Of a stretch of 64,000 nt of DNA, positions 34,770 through 44,442 are shown one piece after another. Numbering within the stretch: the first letter of the stretch is position 1; every line of letters begins with the position of its first letter. The position numbers were made by a program, and so were the translations under genes. The notes under the pieces were generated by a model. The model was not told the DNA's origin. It searched no databases and saw only the letters and a list, made by a program, of their open reading frames with translations. Source of the stretch: Bosea sp. Tri-49 (GTDB taxonomy: Bacteria; Pseudomonadota; Alphaproteobacteria; Rhizobiales; Beijerinckiaceae); contig NZ_CP017946.1 of NCBI RefSeq assembly GCF_003952665.1, forward strand, positions 1,860,001 through 1,924,000. Direction: 5' to 3'.

Positions 34770-35674
34770 GGCCGACCATGAACGTGGAAGACGACGTCGA
34801 GATCCGTTGCGTCGTGCAGAGCGCCGACATCCTCGGCGAGACGCCGCGCTGGTGCGAGCGGACGAACCGGCTGTGGTGGGTTGATGTGCGCCGGCCCGCG
34901 CTGCAATTCTATGACCCGGCCACCGATAAGCACGAGGCCCGCCGGCTGCAGGCCGACCTGATGATCGGCTCGATCGCGCCGCGTGAGGCCGGCGGTTTCG
35001 TCATGGGCACCAATAGCGGCATCTATGTCTACGATCCCGCGACGAGCGAGCCGCCCAGGCGGATCGCCGATCCGGTCGGCGACGTCCCCGGTATGCGGCT
35101 CAATGACGGGCGCTGCGATCCACGCGGACGCTTCTGGGTCGGCAGCATGCACGACCACAACCGCGTTCCGGTCGGCGTACTCTACCGGCTCGATGCCGAC
35201 CATGGCTGCCGGGCGATGCATGACGGCTTCGTGCTGCCGAACTCGATCGCCTGGAGCCCGGATGGCGGCACGATGTACTTCGCCGATACGCACAACCAGA
35301 CGAGCTTCGCCTTCGACTACGATCTGGACGCAGGCACGATCAGCAACCGGCGCGTCTTCGCCGACTGGACGCACCAGCTCGGCCGGCCCGACGGCGCGAC
35401 CGTCGACGTGGAAGGCTATCTTTGGACCTGCATGGTTGCGACCGGCCATCTCGTGCGCCAGGCGCCGGACGGCAGCGTCGACCGGATCATCCAGCTGCCG
35501 GTGACCAATCCGACCTGCCCGGTCTTCGGCGGCAAGGACCTCGCCACGCTCTACATCACCAGCCACTCGCAGCGCCTGGCGCCGGAGACGCTCGCGGTCG
35601 AGCCGCTCGCTGGCGCCCTGCTGGCGCTCGATGTCGGCGTACGCGGCCTGCCCGAGCCGCGCTTCGCCGGCTGA
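34766..35674 (+). CDS. SMP-30/gluconolactonase family protein
   Basis: 302-aa six-bladed beta-propeller. The metal-binding residues appear in LGETPRWCERTNRLWWVDV (Glu), MRLNDGRCDPRGRFWVGSM (Asn and Asp), LPNSIAWSPDGGTMYFADT (Asn) and LGRPDGATVDVEGYLW (Asp). It is predicted to open a sugar or aldonolactone to its acid. The start may be four codons later (34778). No signal peptide is seen, so it is cytoplasmic, unlike the exported homologue at 39525-40541. Confidence 0.88.
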   Translation: MRPTMNVEDDVEIRCVVQSADILGETPRWCERTNRLWWVDVRRPALQFYDPATDKHEARRLQADLMIGSIAPREAGGFVMGTNSGIYVYDPATSEPPRRIADPVGDVPGMRLNDGRCDPRGRFWVGSMHDHNRVPVGVLYRLDADHGCRAMHDGFVLPNSIAWSPDGGTMYFADTHNQTSFAFDYDLDAGTISNRRVFADWTHQLGRPDGATVDVEGYLWTCMVATGHLVRQAPDGSVDRIIQLPVTNPTCPVFGGKDLATLYITSHSQRLAPETLAVEPLAGALLALDVGVRGLPEPRFAG

Positions 35675-35704
35675 AGCAAAAAATACAATCTGGGAGGACG
35701 AACC

Positions 35705-36643
35705 ATGCATCGGATCATCAAGGCCGTCGCGCTCGCCGCAATCCTGGCGACGCCGGCCAAGGCGGCCGAAACCATCAAGTTGCTTGTCCCGTTCGCGGCC
35801 GGCGGGCCGACCGACCTGTTCGCGCGGATCATCGCCCCCGATCTCGGCAAGGAGCTCGGCGGCACCGTTATCGTCGAGAACCGCGGCGGGGCCGGTGGCA
35901 CGATCGGCACCGCCGCAGCGACCCGCGAGAAGGCGGACGGGCACACCCTCCTGCTGACCACCTCAGCGCTGGTGCTGAGCGCCGGCACGATGGCTAGCGT
36001 GCCCTACGATCCACAGAAGGACATCGAGCCGGTCTATCTGCTCGGCGAGGTGCAGACGATGATCGCGGTGCGCCCCTCGCTCGGCGTCAACGATCTCAAG
36101 GGCCTGGTCGAGAAGGCTAAGGGCACCAAGCTGAACTACGGCTCGACCGGCAGCGGCGGCACCATGCATCTCGGCGCCGAGCTCCTCGCCAAATCGGCCA
36201 AGGTCGCGATGGAGCAGATCGCCTATCGCGGCGCCGCGCCGGCGCTGACCGACCTGATCGCCGGCTCGGTCGACCTCGTCAATGCCGACGTCCCTATCCT
36301 GCGCCAATACGTCAAGGACGGCCGGCTCAAGGGCCTTGTCATCTTCGACACCAAGCGCTCGACCCTGCTGCCCGAGATCCCGAGCGCGACCGAGGCCGGC
36401 ATGCCGGACCTGATGCTGACCAACTGGTACGGCGTGCTGATCCCGAAGGGCGCTTCTCCGGCGCAGAAGCAGAAGATCGCCGAGGCCATCGCCAAGGTGG
36501 TCAAGCAGCCGCAGATCGCGGCCAAGCTCGCCGATAACGGGCTGACCGATCCGCAGGACACCGCCGCCTTCAAAGCGCGGCTCGACGCCGATTTCGCGCG
36601 CTGGCTGCCCTGGCTGAAGGCGAACGGCATCCGCGCCGAGTGA
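35705..36643 (+). CDS. tctC: TTT transporter substrate-binding protein TctC (Bug family)
   Basis: 312-aa periplasmic receptor with signal MHRIIKAVALAAILATPAKA. Bug-family features are VPFAAGGPTDLFARI, GGTVIVENRGGAGGTIGTAAA, LNYGSTGSGGTMHLGAELL and IAYRGAAPALTDLIAGSVDL. These proteins bind carboxylates such as citrate, tricarballylate, terephthalate or glutarate and feed TctBA. TGGGAGG precedes the ATG. Confidence 0.93.
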   Translation: MHRIIKAVALAAILATPAKAAETIKLLVPFAAGGPTDLFARIIAPDLGKELGGTVIVENRGGAGGTIGTAAATREKADGHTLLLTTSALVLSAGTMASVPYDPQKDIEPVYLLGEVQTMIAVRPSLGVNDLKGLVEKAKGTKLNYGSTGSGGTMHLGAELLAKSAKVAMEQIAYRGAAPALTDLIAGSVDLVNADVPILRQYVKDGRLKGLVIFDTKRSTLLPEIPSATEAGMPDLMLTNWYGVLIPKGASPAQKQKIAEAIAKVVKQPQIAAKLADNGLTDPQDTAAFKARLDADFARWLPWLKANGIRAE

Positions 36644-36692
36644 GGCGTAGGCCTGCCCGGCGCCCGAGTTTTCGACATCGAGACACAATGAC

Positions 36693-37166
36693 ATGAGCAG
36701 CAAAGCGCCCGGGCGCATCGCCGGCAGCAAGGATCTCTGGTCCGGCCTGATCTTCATCGGCTTTGGCCTGCTGGCGATGGCGCTGGCCCGCGGCTATGCG
36801 ATGGGCCATGCCGGGCGCATGGGGCCCGGCTATTTCCCGACCGCGCTGGGCGGCGTGCTCGCCGTCATCGGCCTCGTCCTGGTCGTCCAGGCGTTCCTGT
36901 CGTCGGGTGAGGCGGTGACGGGCCTCGCCTGGCGCAAGGCTGCGCTCGTCCTCGTCGCCAGCGGCCTGTTCGGCGTCACCGTCGAGGGGCTTGGCCTCGC
37001 GGCCTCGACCGTGCTGCTGGTGATGATCTCGGGCCTGGCCAGCGAGCAATTCCGGCTCTGGCCCTTCCTTGCGCTGGCGATCGGCCTCTCTGCCTTCAGC
37101 GTGCTCACCTTCGTCACGCTGCTCGGGCTGCCGATCCCGGCCTTCGGCCCCTGGCTCGGCTTCTGA
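36693..37166 (+). CDS. tctB: TTT transporter small permease TctB
   Basis: 157-aa protein with four predicted membrane helices (about residues 10-27, 42-60, 78-98 and 115-145) and the TctB motif SGLIFIGFGLLAMALARGYAMG followed by RMGPGYFPTALG. Pairs with TctA in the inner membrane. It is 10 bp upstream of tctA. Confidence 0.9.
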   Translation: MSSKAPGRIAGSKDLWSGLIFIGFGLLAMALARGYAMGHAGRMGPGYFPTALGGVLAVIGLVLVVQAFLSSGEAVTGLAWRKAALVLVASGLFGVTVEGLGLAASTVLLVMISGLASEQFRLWPFLALAIGLSAFSVLTFVTLLGLPIPAFGPWLGF

Positions 37167-37175
37167 GGCGGCGCC

Positions 37176-38675
37176 ATGGAGCTCTTCGACAATCTCGCGC
37201 TCGGCTTCTCGACCGCCTTCACCCTGACCAACCTGTTCTATTGCCTGATCGGCACGATCCTCGGCACCGCCGTCGGTGTGCTGCCGGGGCTGGGGCCGCT
37301 CGCGACCATCGCGATGTTACTCCCGACGACCTTCGCGCTGCCGCCGGTGACCTCGCTGATCATGCTGTCCGGCATCTATTACGGTGCCCAATATGGCGGC
37401 TCGACCACGGCGATCCTGGTCAATCTGCCCGGCGAATCCTCCTCGATCGTCACGGCGCTCGACGGCTACGCGATGGCCCGCAATGGCGAGGCCGGCAAGG
37501 CGCTGGCGACGGCGGCGCTCGGCTCCTTCTTCGCCGGCTGCGCTGCGACGCTGCTATTGGCGCTGTTCGCTCCTCCACTCGCTGTCGTGGCGTTGACCTT
37601 CGGCCCGGCCGAATACTTCTCGCTGATGGTGCTCGGCCTCGTCGCCTCGGTGGTGCTGGCCAATGGCTCGGTGCTGAAGGCGGTCGGCATGATCCTGCTC
37701 GGCCTGCTGCTCGGGCTGATCGGCCTCGACGTCAATTCCGGCATCCCGCGCTTCACCTTCGGCATGCCGCAGCTTTATGACGGCGTGAACTTCGTCGTGG
37801 TGGCGATGGGCGTCTTCGGCCTCGGCGAGATCGTCCACAATCTCGAACAGGGCGAGGCGCGCTCGATCATCTCGCGCAAGATCGGCGGGCTGATGCCGAC
37901 GCGGGCGGATCTCAAGCGCATCGTCGCGCCGGTGCTGCGCGGCACTTTCCTCGGCTCGGCGCTCGGCATCCTGCCGGGCGGCGGCGCCATGCTCGCCTCC
38001 TTCGCCGCCTATGCGCTGGAGAAGAAGGTCTCGCCCAACCGCGCGCAATTCGGCAAGGGCGCGATCGAGGGCGTGGCGGCGCCGGAAGCGGCCAACAATG
38101 CCGGCGCACAGACCTCCTTCGTGCCGATGCTGACGCTCGGCATCCCTTCGAACCCGGTGATGGCGCTGATGGTCGGCGCCATGGTGATCCAGGGCATCCA
38201 GCCGGGTCCGGCTGTGCTGACCGAGCAGCCCGCCCTGTTCTGGGGCATCGTCGCCTCGATGTGGATCGGCAACGTCTTCCTGGTCCTGCTCAACCTGCCG
38301 CTGATCGGCCTGTGGGCGCGCATGATCATGGTGCCTTACTACTATCTCTTCCCGACCATCCTGGTGTTCTGCGCCATCGGCGTGTTCAGCCTGAGCAACA
38401 GCAGCTTCGACATCCTGCTGATGGTCGGCTTCGGGCTGTTCGGCTACCTCTGCGCCAAACTCGGCATGGAGCCGGCGCCGATGCTGCTCGGCTTCATCAT
38501 CGGCCCGATGATGGAGGAATATCTCAGGCGGGCCCTGCTGCTCTCGCGCAGCGATCCAATGGTTTTCCTGCAGCGGCCGATCAGTGCGACCATGCTGGCG
38601 CTCGCCGCCCTGCTCCTCGTCCTCGTGCTGCTGCCCTCGCTGCAGAAGAAGCGCGCCGAAGCCTTCCAGGAGTGA
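37176..38675 (+). CDS. tctA: TTT transporter large permease TctA
   Basis: 499-aa membrane protein with about 11-12 helices. Family motifs are obvious: GVLPGLGPLATIAMLLPTTF, YYGAQYGGSTTAILVNLPGE and PGGGAMLASFAAYALEKKVS, then GVAAPEAANNAGAQTSFVPML and GIPSNPVMALMVGAM. It forms the channel of the secondary transporter with TctB and receives solute from TctC. It ends 2 bp before the HpaI aldolase start. Confidence 0.95.
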   Translation: MELFDNLALGFSTAFTLTNLFYCLIGTILGTAVGVLPGLGPLATIAMLLPTTFALPPVTSLIMLSGIYYGAQYGGSTTAILVNLPGESSSIVTALDGYAMARNGEAGKALATAALGSFFAGCAATLLLALFAPPLAVVALTFGPAEYFSLMVLGLVASVVLANGSVLKAVGMILLGLLLGLIGLDVNSGIPRFTFGMPQLYDGVNFVVVAMGVFGLGEIVHNLEQGEARSIISRKIGGLMPTRADLKRIVAPVLRGTFLGSALGILPGGGAMLASFAAYALEKKVSPNRAQFGKGAIEGVAAPEAANNAGAQTSFVPMLTLGIPSNPVMALMVGAMVIQGIQPGPAVLTEQPALFWGIVASMWIGNVFLVLLNLPLIGLWARMIMVPYYYLFPTILVFCAIGVFSLSNSSFDILLMVGFGLFGYLCAKLGMEPAPMLLGFIIGPMMEEYLRRALLLSRSDPMVFLQRPISATMLALAALLLVLVLLPSLQKKRAEAFQE

Positions 38676-38677
38676 CC

Positions 38678-39475
38678 ATGGATATCACCGACCTGCCACG
38701 CAATCGCGTCAAGGAACGGCTGACGCGCGAAGAGATCGCAGCGACCATGGCGGTGCGGCTGGTGCGCGGCGTCGAGATCGCGCGCATCGCTGCCACCGCC
38801 GGGCTCGACTCGATCTATGTCGATCTCGAGCATGCGATGTTCGGCGTCGAGACGACCGGGCAGATCTGCCTCGCGGCGCTCGAGATGGGCATCACGCCGC
38901 TGGTACGATTGCCGGCGAACCAATCCGAGCACATCGCCCGCGCCTTCGAGGGCGGCGCGATGGGCATCATCGCCCCGCATGTCCGCTCGGCCGAGGAGGC
39001 ACGGGCGATCGTCGATGCCGCCAAGTTCGCGCCGCTGGGCTCGCGCGGCGTCGCCAGCCTGTCGCCGCTGACCCGCTTCCGCAGCTATCCGAACGCCGAG
39101 GCGATGGCCTTCGTCAACGCGCTGACGATGGTGATCGTGATGATCGAGTCAGGCGATGGCGTCGCTGGGGTCGAAGAGATCGTCGCGGTCGAGGGCGTCG
39201 ATGTCGCCTTCATTGGCGCGGTCGATCTTGCCGCAGATCTCGGCAATCCCGGCGAGTTCGACCATCCGCGCCTGCATGCGGCGATCTCGAAGGTGATTGC
39301 GGCCTGTCGGCGCGCCGGCAAGCATGCCGGGCTCGGCGGGCTCGCAGCACGTCCCGACCTGATGAAGACCTATGCCGCGATGGGCGCCCGCTTCGTCTCG
39401 ATCGGGGCTGATCTCAACTTCCTGCTCGGTGCCGCCCAGCAGCGGGCGCGGGCGGCGCACAGCCTGCTCGACTAG
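38678..39475 (+). CDS. HpcH/HpaI aldolase family protein
   Basis: 265-aa class II pyruvate aldolase: DSIYVDLEHAMFGVET, LVRLPANQSEHIARAFEGGAMGIIAPHV, VIVMIESGDGVAGVEEI (Glu metal ligand) and VDVAFIGAVDLAADLG (Asp metal ligand). Such enzymes retro-aldol cleave 4-hydroxy-2-oxo acids to pyruvate plus an aldehyde. AGGAG lies upstream of the ATG. With the RraA protein, the locus carries two different pyruvate-aldolase-type enzymes. Last gene of the rightward operon. Confidence 0.9.
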   Translation: MDITDLPRNRVKERLTREEIAATMAVRLVRGVEIARIAATAGLDSIYVDLEHAMFGVETTGQICLAALEMGITPLVRLPANQSEHIARAFEGGAMGIIAPHVRSAEEARAIVDAAKFAPLGSRGVASLSPLTRFRSYPNAEAMAFVNALTMVIVMIESGDGVAGVEEIVAVEGVDVAFIGAVDLAADLGNPGEFDHPRLHAAISKVIAACRRAGKHAGLGGLAARPDLMKTYAAMGARFVSIGADLNFLLGAAQQRARAAHSLLD

Positions 39476-39524
39476 CAGCCGCAGCGAGGCGTCGCGGCGG
39501 AGATTCCACCGGCATGGCTCCCGC

Positions 39525-40541
39525 TCAGCCGCCAGCGATGCCCTGCGTGTTGACGTAGAGCGAGTAGACGCCGCGGCCGGTGACCATGAAGAGCCGGTTC
39601 CGTTTAGTCCCGCCGAAACAGAGATTGGCCGCCCGCTCCGGCAGGGCGATGCGGCCGATGCGCTTGCCTTCGGGCGACAGCACCAGCACGCCGTCCATGC
39701 CTTCCTTGACCGCGCCATAGGCGCACCAGAGATTGCCGTCGACATCGCAGCGGATGCCGTCGGGCGCCTCGCCCTCCCCGCAGGTGAAGAAGATCGAGCC
39801 TTTGGCGAGTTTCGTTCCGCCATCGACCACGTCGTAGACGCGGATGCTGACCGGCTTCGAGAAAGAGTCGACAACATAGAGCTTCTTCTCGCCCGGCGAG
39901 AAGCAGAGGCCGTTGGGTGCGGTGACATCGCTGGCGACGACGCTCGCCTTGCCCGAAGGATCGAGCCTGTAGACGTTGTTGGGCAGCTCAGGCGTCGCCT
40001 TGTCACCGGAATAGTGGCCGGAGATGCCGAAGGGCGGATCGGTGAACCAGATCGCGCCATCCGAGGCGACGACGACGTCGTTGGGCGAGTTCAGCTTCTT
40101 GCCGTCATGGCTGTCGATCAGCACGGTGACGCTGCCGTCGTGCTCGGTGCGGGTGACGCGCCGCCCGTGCTCGGCGGCGATCAGCCGGCCCTGCCGGTCC
40201 CGCGTCAGCCCATTGGCGTAGTTCGCCGGCCGCCGGAAGATGCTGACCGCGCCGGTCTCTTCCTCCCATTTCAGGATGCGGTTGTTGGGGATGTCGGTCC
40301 AGAGCAGGAAGCGCCCGTCGCCAAACCAGATCGGGCCTTCGGTGTAGCGGGTCTCGCCGGTCGCGATGCGCTCCACCGCTGCGAAGAAGACCATGTACTT
40401 GGAAAAGCTCGGATCGAGCGCCTGTACCGCCGGATCCGGATAGCGTGGGCTCTGCTGCCACTCGGCACCGGCCGCCTGCACCCATCCATTCGCTGCGATT
40501 ACGCCGGAACCGGCCAGCAGATGCCGTCGCGAGATGTCCAT
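39525..40541 (-). CDS. Exported SMP-30/gluconolactonase family protein
   Basis: 338-aa beta-propeller with a Tat-type signal (MDISRRHLLAGSGVIAANG, SRRHLL) and so probably periplasmic. Propeller metal sites: YTEGPIWFGDGRFLLWTD, KKLNSPNDVVVASDGAIWFTD, APNGLCFSPGEKKLYVVDS and APDGIRCDVDGNLWC. It may hydrolyse the lactone before uptake. The start at 40541 is preferred because GGGAGG is 9 nt upstream; an ATG three codons earlier has no spacing. It converges with the HpaI gene. Confidence 0.88.
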   Translation of the reverse strand: MDISRRHLLAGSGVIAANGWVQAAGAEWQQSPRYPDPAVQALDPSFSKYMVFFAAVERIATGETRYTEGPIWFGDGRFLLWTDIPNNRILKWEEETGAVSIFRRPANYANGLTRDRQGRLIAAEHGRRVTRTEHDGSVTVLIDSHDGKKLNSPNDVVVASDGAIWFTDPPFGISGHYSGDKATPELPNNVYRLDPSGKASVVASDVTAPNGLCFSPGEKKLYVVDSFSKPVSIRVYDVVDGGTKLAKGSIFFTCGEGEAPDGIRCDVDGNLWCAYGAVKEGMDGVLVLSPEGKRIGRIALPERAANLCFGGTKRNRLFMVTGRGVYSLYVNTQGIAGG

Positions 40542-40750
40542 GGCCTTCATCCTCCCGTCGAGTCGTTGCGTTTCCAACAATCTTACACGCTCTTTGTCGC
40601 GTTTTCTGCTTTACTATGATATCAATATCGCTGATACAGCAATAGTGAACGTCATTGTTAGCGCAATGAGCAGCTTTCACAGGGGGGAACACCGGGGAGT
40701 TTCGCTCGCGGCGCGGCAGCGCCGGCGACGACGCCTTGCGGGAGAACGTC

Positions 40751-42496
40751 ATGACGAGAATGCTGGCCAGCCGCCGACGTGACCTGGACGTGGAAATGCC
40801 GGACGAGTCCGCCGGGCAGATTAGCGGCGCAGCGGTCGATCTGGTCGCCGAAGAAGCGCGCTGGCGGCGCGAAACCTTCGCGCCGGATGCGGCCCGGGCC
40901 GAACGGCGGCGCAATTTCGTCACCGATTGCGGCCTCGAGGTGAAGCCGCTCTACACTCCGGCCGACCTCGACGCGATCGGCTTCGACCATGCCGCCGATC
41001 TCGGCTTCCCCGGCGAATTCCCCTTCACCCGCGGCGATCGCGGCGCGATGAACCGGGGCGAGCCCTTCGTCGTCTCGGCCTATTCCGGCTTCGGTGAGGC
41101 TGAGCGCTGCAACCAGCGCTTCCGCACCCTGATCGACTGGGGCGCCGAGCAGATCCTCGTCGCCTTGGACCTGCCGACCCAGTGCGGCTACGATTCAGAC
41201 CACGCCATGGCGACGGCCGAGGTCGGCCAGGTCGGCGTAGCGATCAGCTCGCTCGCCGATATGGAGCGGCTCTTCGACGGCATCCCGCTCGACAGCATCA
41301 AGCGCGTCGGCACGCTCGGCAATTCGATCGGCCCGATCGTATTGGCGCTGTTCGCGGCGCTCGGCGAGAAGCAGGGCATTCCCTGGGCGAACTACGTCGT
41401 CAACCTGCAGAACGACCCGCTCAAGGAATACATCGCCCGCGGCACCCAGATCCTGCCGGCGGAACCGGCGGCCAAGCTCGCCTGCGACGCGGTCGAATGG
41501 TGCATCGACAATGCGCCGAACTGGTCGCCGATGACGGTCTGCGTCAACCACATCAATGCCGGCGGCGCCGGCTCGAGCCTCGGCACCGCGATCGCGCTCG
41601 CCAACGCCCATTACTATCTCGACGATCTCCTGGCGCGCGGCCATTCGATCGACGAGGTCGCGCCGCTGCTGCACATGTTCGCCGACGAGCGGCACGACTT
41701 CTTCGTCAGCGTCGCCAATCTGCGTGCCCTGCGGCGGATCTGGGCGCGGCGCATGCGCGAGCGCTACGGCGCGACCCTGCCGGCTGCGATGGCTCTGCGC
41801 CTCACCGTCTACGGCCATGGCCAGGAGTCGCTGCAGGAGCCGCTCAACAACATCTCGCGCATCGCCTTCGGCACGCTTGCCTATGTGCTGGGCGGCGCTT
41901 CTTACGTCTACATCGCCTCCTATGACGAGGCGGTCTCGACGCCCGGCGAGCAGTCACTGAAAGTGGCGCTGCGGACCCAGCAGGTGATCGCCAGCGAGCA
42001 CGGCTTCGCCGACACCGTCGATCCACTCGGCGGCTCCTATTATGTCGAGAGCCTGACCCATGGCGTCGAGCGTCAGATCCTCGATGCGCTCGGCATGATC
42101 GAGGAGAAGGGCGGCGCCCTCGCCGTCATTCGCGACGGCATTGGCCGGCGCCTGATGACCGAGGGCGCGGTGCGCCGGCAGAAGGCGATCGACAGCGGCC
42201 AGCGGCCCTGGGTCACGGTCAACCAGCGGCCGCAGAAGCCCGATGTCGCCAACACCGCCTTCCGCATCGATCCGGGCGCCGCGGTCGACCAGGTGGCGCG
42301 GCTGCAGCGCGTGCGCGCCGAACGCGACGAAGCCCGCGTCAGCACCGCGCTGGCGGCGGTGCGCGAGGCGACGGCGTCCGGCGCCAATGTCACGCCTTCC
42401 GTGCTCGAAGCGGTGCGCGCCTATGCCACCGTCGGCGAGATCGTCGAGATCTGGCGCGACATCTTCGGCCATTTCTCACCCTCGACTGAATTCTGA
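40751..42496 (+). CDS. B12-dependent acyl-CoA mutase, large (substrate) subunit
   Basis: 581-aa TIM-barrel subunit of the methylmalonyl-CoA mutase superfamily without the C-terminal cobalamin domain, which is encoded by the next gene. Core motifs are present: [38 protein letters not shown] (Gln220, Arg230) and NHINAGGAG (His267, the conserved catalytic histidine). Compared with methylmalonyl-CoA mutase, the RQY segment that contacts the substrate reads S109-A110-Y111, and the Tyr before the catalytic His is Asn266. The enzyme is therefore divergent; 2-hydroxyisobutyryl-CoA and pivalyl-CoA mutases have the same split-subunit plus chaperone layout. GGGAG precedes the ATG. First gene of a five-gene operon. 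Confidence 0.88.
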   Translation: MTRMLASRRRDLDVEMPDESAGQISGAAVDLVAEEARWRRETFAPDAARAERRRNFVTDCGLEVKPLYTPADLDAIGFDHAADLGFPGEFPFTRGDRGAMNRGEPFVVSAYSGFGEAERCNQRFRTLIDWGAEQILVALDLPTQCGYDSDHAMATAEVGQVGVAISSLADMERLFDGIPLDSIKRVGTLGNSIGPIVLALFAALGEKQGIPWANYVVNLQNDPLKEYIARGTQILPAEPAAKLACDAVEWCIDNAPNWSPMTVCVNHINAGGAGSSLGTAIALANAHYYLDDLLARGHSIDEVAPLLHMFADERHDFFVSVANLRALRRIWARRMRERYGATLPAAMALRLTVYGHGQESLQEPLNNISRIAFGTLAYVLGGASYVYIASYDEAVSTPGEQSLKVALRTQQVIASEHGFADTVDPLGGSYYVESLTHGVERQILDALGMIEEKGGALAVIRDGIGRRLMTEGAVRRQKAIDSGQRPWVTVNQRPQKPDVANTAFRIDPGAAVDQVARLQRVRAERDEARVSTALAAVREATASGANVTPSVLEAVRAYATVGEIVEIWRDIFGHFSPSTEF

Positions 42497-42500
42497 GCCG

Positions 42501-42908
42501 ATGACGCTGTCGAACCGCAAGATCCGCGTCCTGATGGCGAAGGTCGGCCTGGACGGCCACGATGTCGGCGCGCGGGTCGTCGCCCGCGGCCTGCTCGAAG
42601 CCGGCATGGAGGTGATCTACACCGGGCTGCGCCGCACGCCCGAACAGGTCGCGCGTGCCGCCGTAGAGGAGGACGTCGACTGGATCGGGATCAGCATCCT
42701 CTCCGGCGCCCACCTGACTCTGTTGCCGCGCCTGCGCCGCCTGCTCGACGAGAATGGGGCGGAGGACATCCGCATCATGGCCGGCGGCATCATCCCGCAG
42801 GAAGACATCCCCGAACTCAGCAAGGCGGGCGTCTCGCGCGTCTTCCTATCGGGCACCGCGATCGCCGAGATCGTCGACTATCTGATGGCCGAGACCGTCC
42901 ATGACTGA
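42501..42908 (+). CDS. B12-dependent acyl-CoA mutase, small (cobalamin-binding) subunit
   Basis: 135-aa B12-binding domain carrying the complete signature: [14 protein letters not shown] (DxHxxG, with the His that replaces dimethylbenzimidazole), GISILSGAH and [11 protein letters not shown]. It begins 4 bp after the large-subunit stop and overlaps the acyl-CoA synthetase gene by 8 nt. Together with the large subunit it forms an adenosylcobalamin mutase. Confidence 0.93.
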   Translation: MTLSNRKIRVLMAKVGLDGHDVGARVVARGLLEAGMEVIYTGLRRTPEQVARAAVEEDVDWIGISILSGAHLTLLPRLRRLLDENGAEDIRIMAGGIIPQEDIPELSKAGVSRVFLSGTAIAEIVDYLMAETVHD

Positions 42909-44442
42909 GCCTTGCGCACCGCCCACCCTCCCCGAGCTGATGCGCCGGGCAGCGCAGCGCTTTGCCGAGCGTATCGCGCTGATCGCCGGCGAGCGGCGCT
43001 GGTCCTTCCGCGAATTCGACGCGATCGCGACTACCCTCGCCGGCAATCTCGCGCAGCGTCTGCCGGCCGGGGCGCGGGTCGGGCTCTTCATGGCCAACCG
43101 GCCGGAATATCTGATGCTGCAGAGCGCGATCGAGCGCGCCGGGCTGGTGCGCGTGCCGCTCAACGCAAGGCTGACCAGCGTCGAGGCCGCGGCGATCCTC
43201 GCCGATTGCGATGCGGCTGCCGTCTTCCACGATGCGGAAACCGCAGCCCTCCTGCCGGCTGGGCAGTCGCTCTGGCTTTGCGCGGTCGATGGCGGCCCGG
43301 CCAGCGGCGGCCCCGACTTCGCCAAGTTGCTCCAGCCCGCGACCACCTTGGCGGATCGCCTGTCGGCACCGGACGATCTCGCCTCGATCAACTACACCTC
43401 GGGCAGCTCGGGTCGGCCGAAGGGCGTGATGCTGGAACACCGCCACTGGCTGGCGGTGACCCGCAACATGCTGCTCGACCGCGACATGCGCCGGGACGAC
43501 GTCGTCGCCCATATCGGCCCGCTCACCCATGCCAGCGGCACCTATTTCGCGCCCTGGTTCCTGCGCGGCGCAACCAGCGTGCTCATCTCCGGCGTCGATA
43601 CCCTGCTCGATGCGATCCCGGCGCTCGGCATCACCGCCTTCACCTGCGTGCCGACGGTGCTGACGCGCATCGTCAACCACCCGCACATCGACAAGATCGA
43701 CACCTCATCGCTGCGCTTCATCGGCTATGGCGCCGAGCCGATCCCACGCAACACGCTGGAAAAGGCGCTCGATCGCTTCGGGCCGATCCTGACCCAAAAT
43801 TACGGGCTGACCGAAGCGATGATGACCTGCGTCTTCCTGCCGCCGGAAGACCATTTCGACACGGACGGCGCGCCGCGGATCGGCTGCATCGGCCGGCCCT
43901 ACAGTTTCGTCGAGATCGTCGCCCGTGCACCCGACGGAACGCCCGTGCCGGACGGCGAGATCGGTGAGCTCACCGTGCGCGCCGACCATGTCATGCGCGG
44001 CTATTGGGGCATGCTGGAGGAAACGGCGAAGGTGCTGCGCGACGGCTGGCTCTGGTCGGGCGATCTCTGCCGGGTCAGCGAGGACGGGCTGGTGACGCTG
44101 ACCGGGCGCAGCAAGGACATGCTGATCAGCGGCGGCTTCAACATCTATCCGCAGGAGGTCGAGGCGGTATTGACCAGCCTCGCTGATGTCGCCGAGGCCG
44201 CGGTGCTCGGCATGCCCGATCCTGATTGGGGCGAGGTTGCCATCGCCTTCGTCGCGCCGGTGCCGGGTGTAGAGTTGTCGGCGGAGGAGGTGCGCGCCGG
44301 CTGCCGCGCCATCCTCGGCTTCAAGACGCCGAAACGCATTTTGATCGAAGAGACGCTGCCGAAAAACGCCAATGGCAAGGTCGACAAGAAGCTGCTGCGC
44401 CAGCGCCTCGCCGAACCGGAGCGCGAGAACGATCATGTCTGA
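42901..44442 (+). CDS. Acyl-CoA synthetase (AMP-forming)
   Basis: 513-aa ANL-superfamily ligase with the AMP-binding P-loop [16 protein letters not shown], the GYGAEPIP and YGLTEAMM motifs, the hinge [18 protein letters not shown] and the C-terminal catalytic lysine ([11 protein letters not shown]). It activates a free carboxylic acid to its CoA thioester, very likely the precursor of the mutase substrate. In the 2-hydroxyisobutyrate pathway a CoA ligase has the same operon position. Overlaps both neighbours. Confidence 0.92.
   Translation: MTEPCAPPTLPELMRRAAQRFAERIALIAGERRWSFREFDAIATTLAGNLAQRLPAGARVGLFMANRPEYLMLQSAIERAGLVRVPLNARLTSVEAAAILADCDAAAVFHDAETAALLPAGQSLWLCAVDGGPASGGPDFAKLLQPATTLADRLSAPDDLASINYTSGSSGRPKGVMLEHRHWLAVTRNMLLDRDMRRDDVVAHIGPLTHASGTYFAPWFLRGATSVLISGVDTLLDAIPALGITAFTCVPTVLTRIVNHPHIDKIDTSSLRFIGYGAEPIPRNTLEKALDRFGPILTQNYGLTEAMMTCVFLPPEDHFDTDGAPRIGCIGRPYSFVEIVARAPDGTPVPDGEIGELTVRADHVMRGYWGMLEETAKVLRDGWLWSGDLCRVSEDGLVTLTGRSKDMLISGGFNIYPQEVEAVLTSLADVAEAAVLGMPDPDWGEVAIAFVAPVPGVELSAEEVRAGCRAILGFKTPKRILIEETLPKNANGKVDKKLLRQRLAEPERENDHV

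Noticed and set aside
40751-42908. Assigning the mutase as 2-hydroxyisobutyryl-CoA mutase
   Set aside because: The operon layout matches, but the active-site position reported as isoleucine in that enzyme aligns to Tyr111 here and its special aspartate aligns to alanine, as far as I can align by eye.
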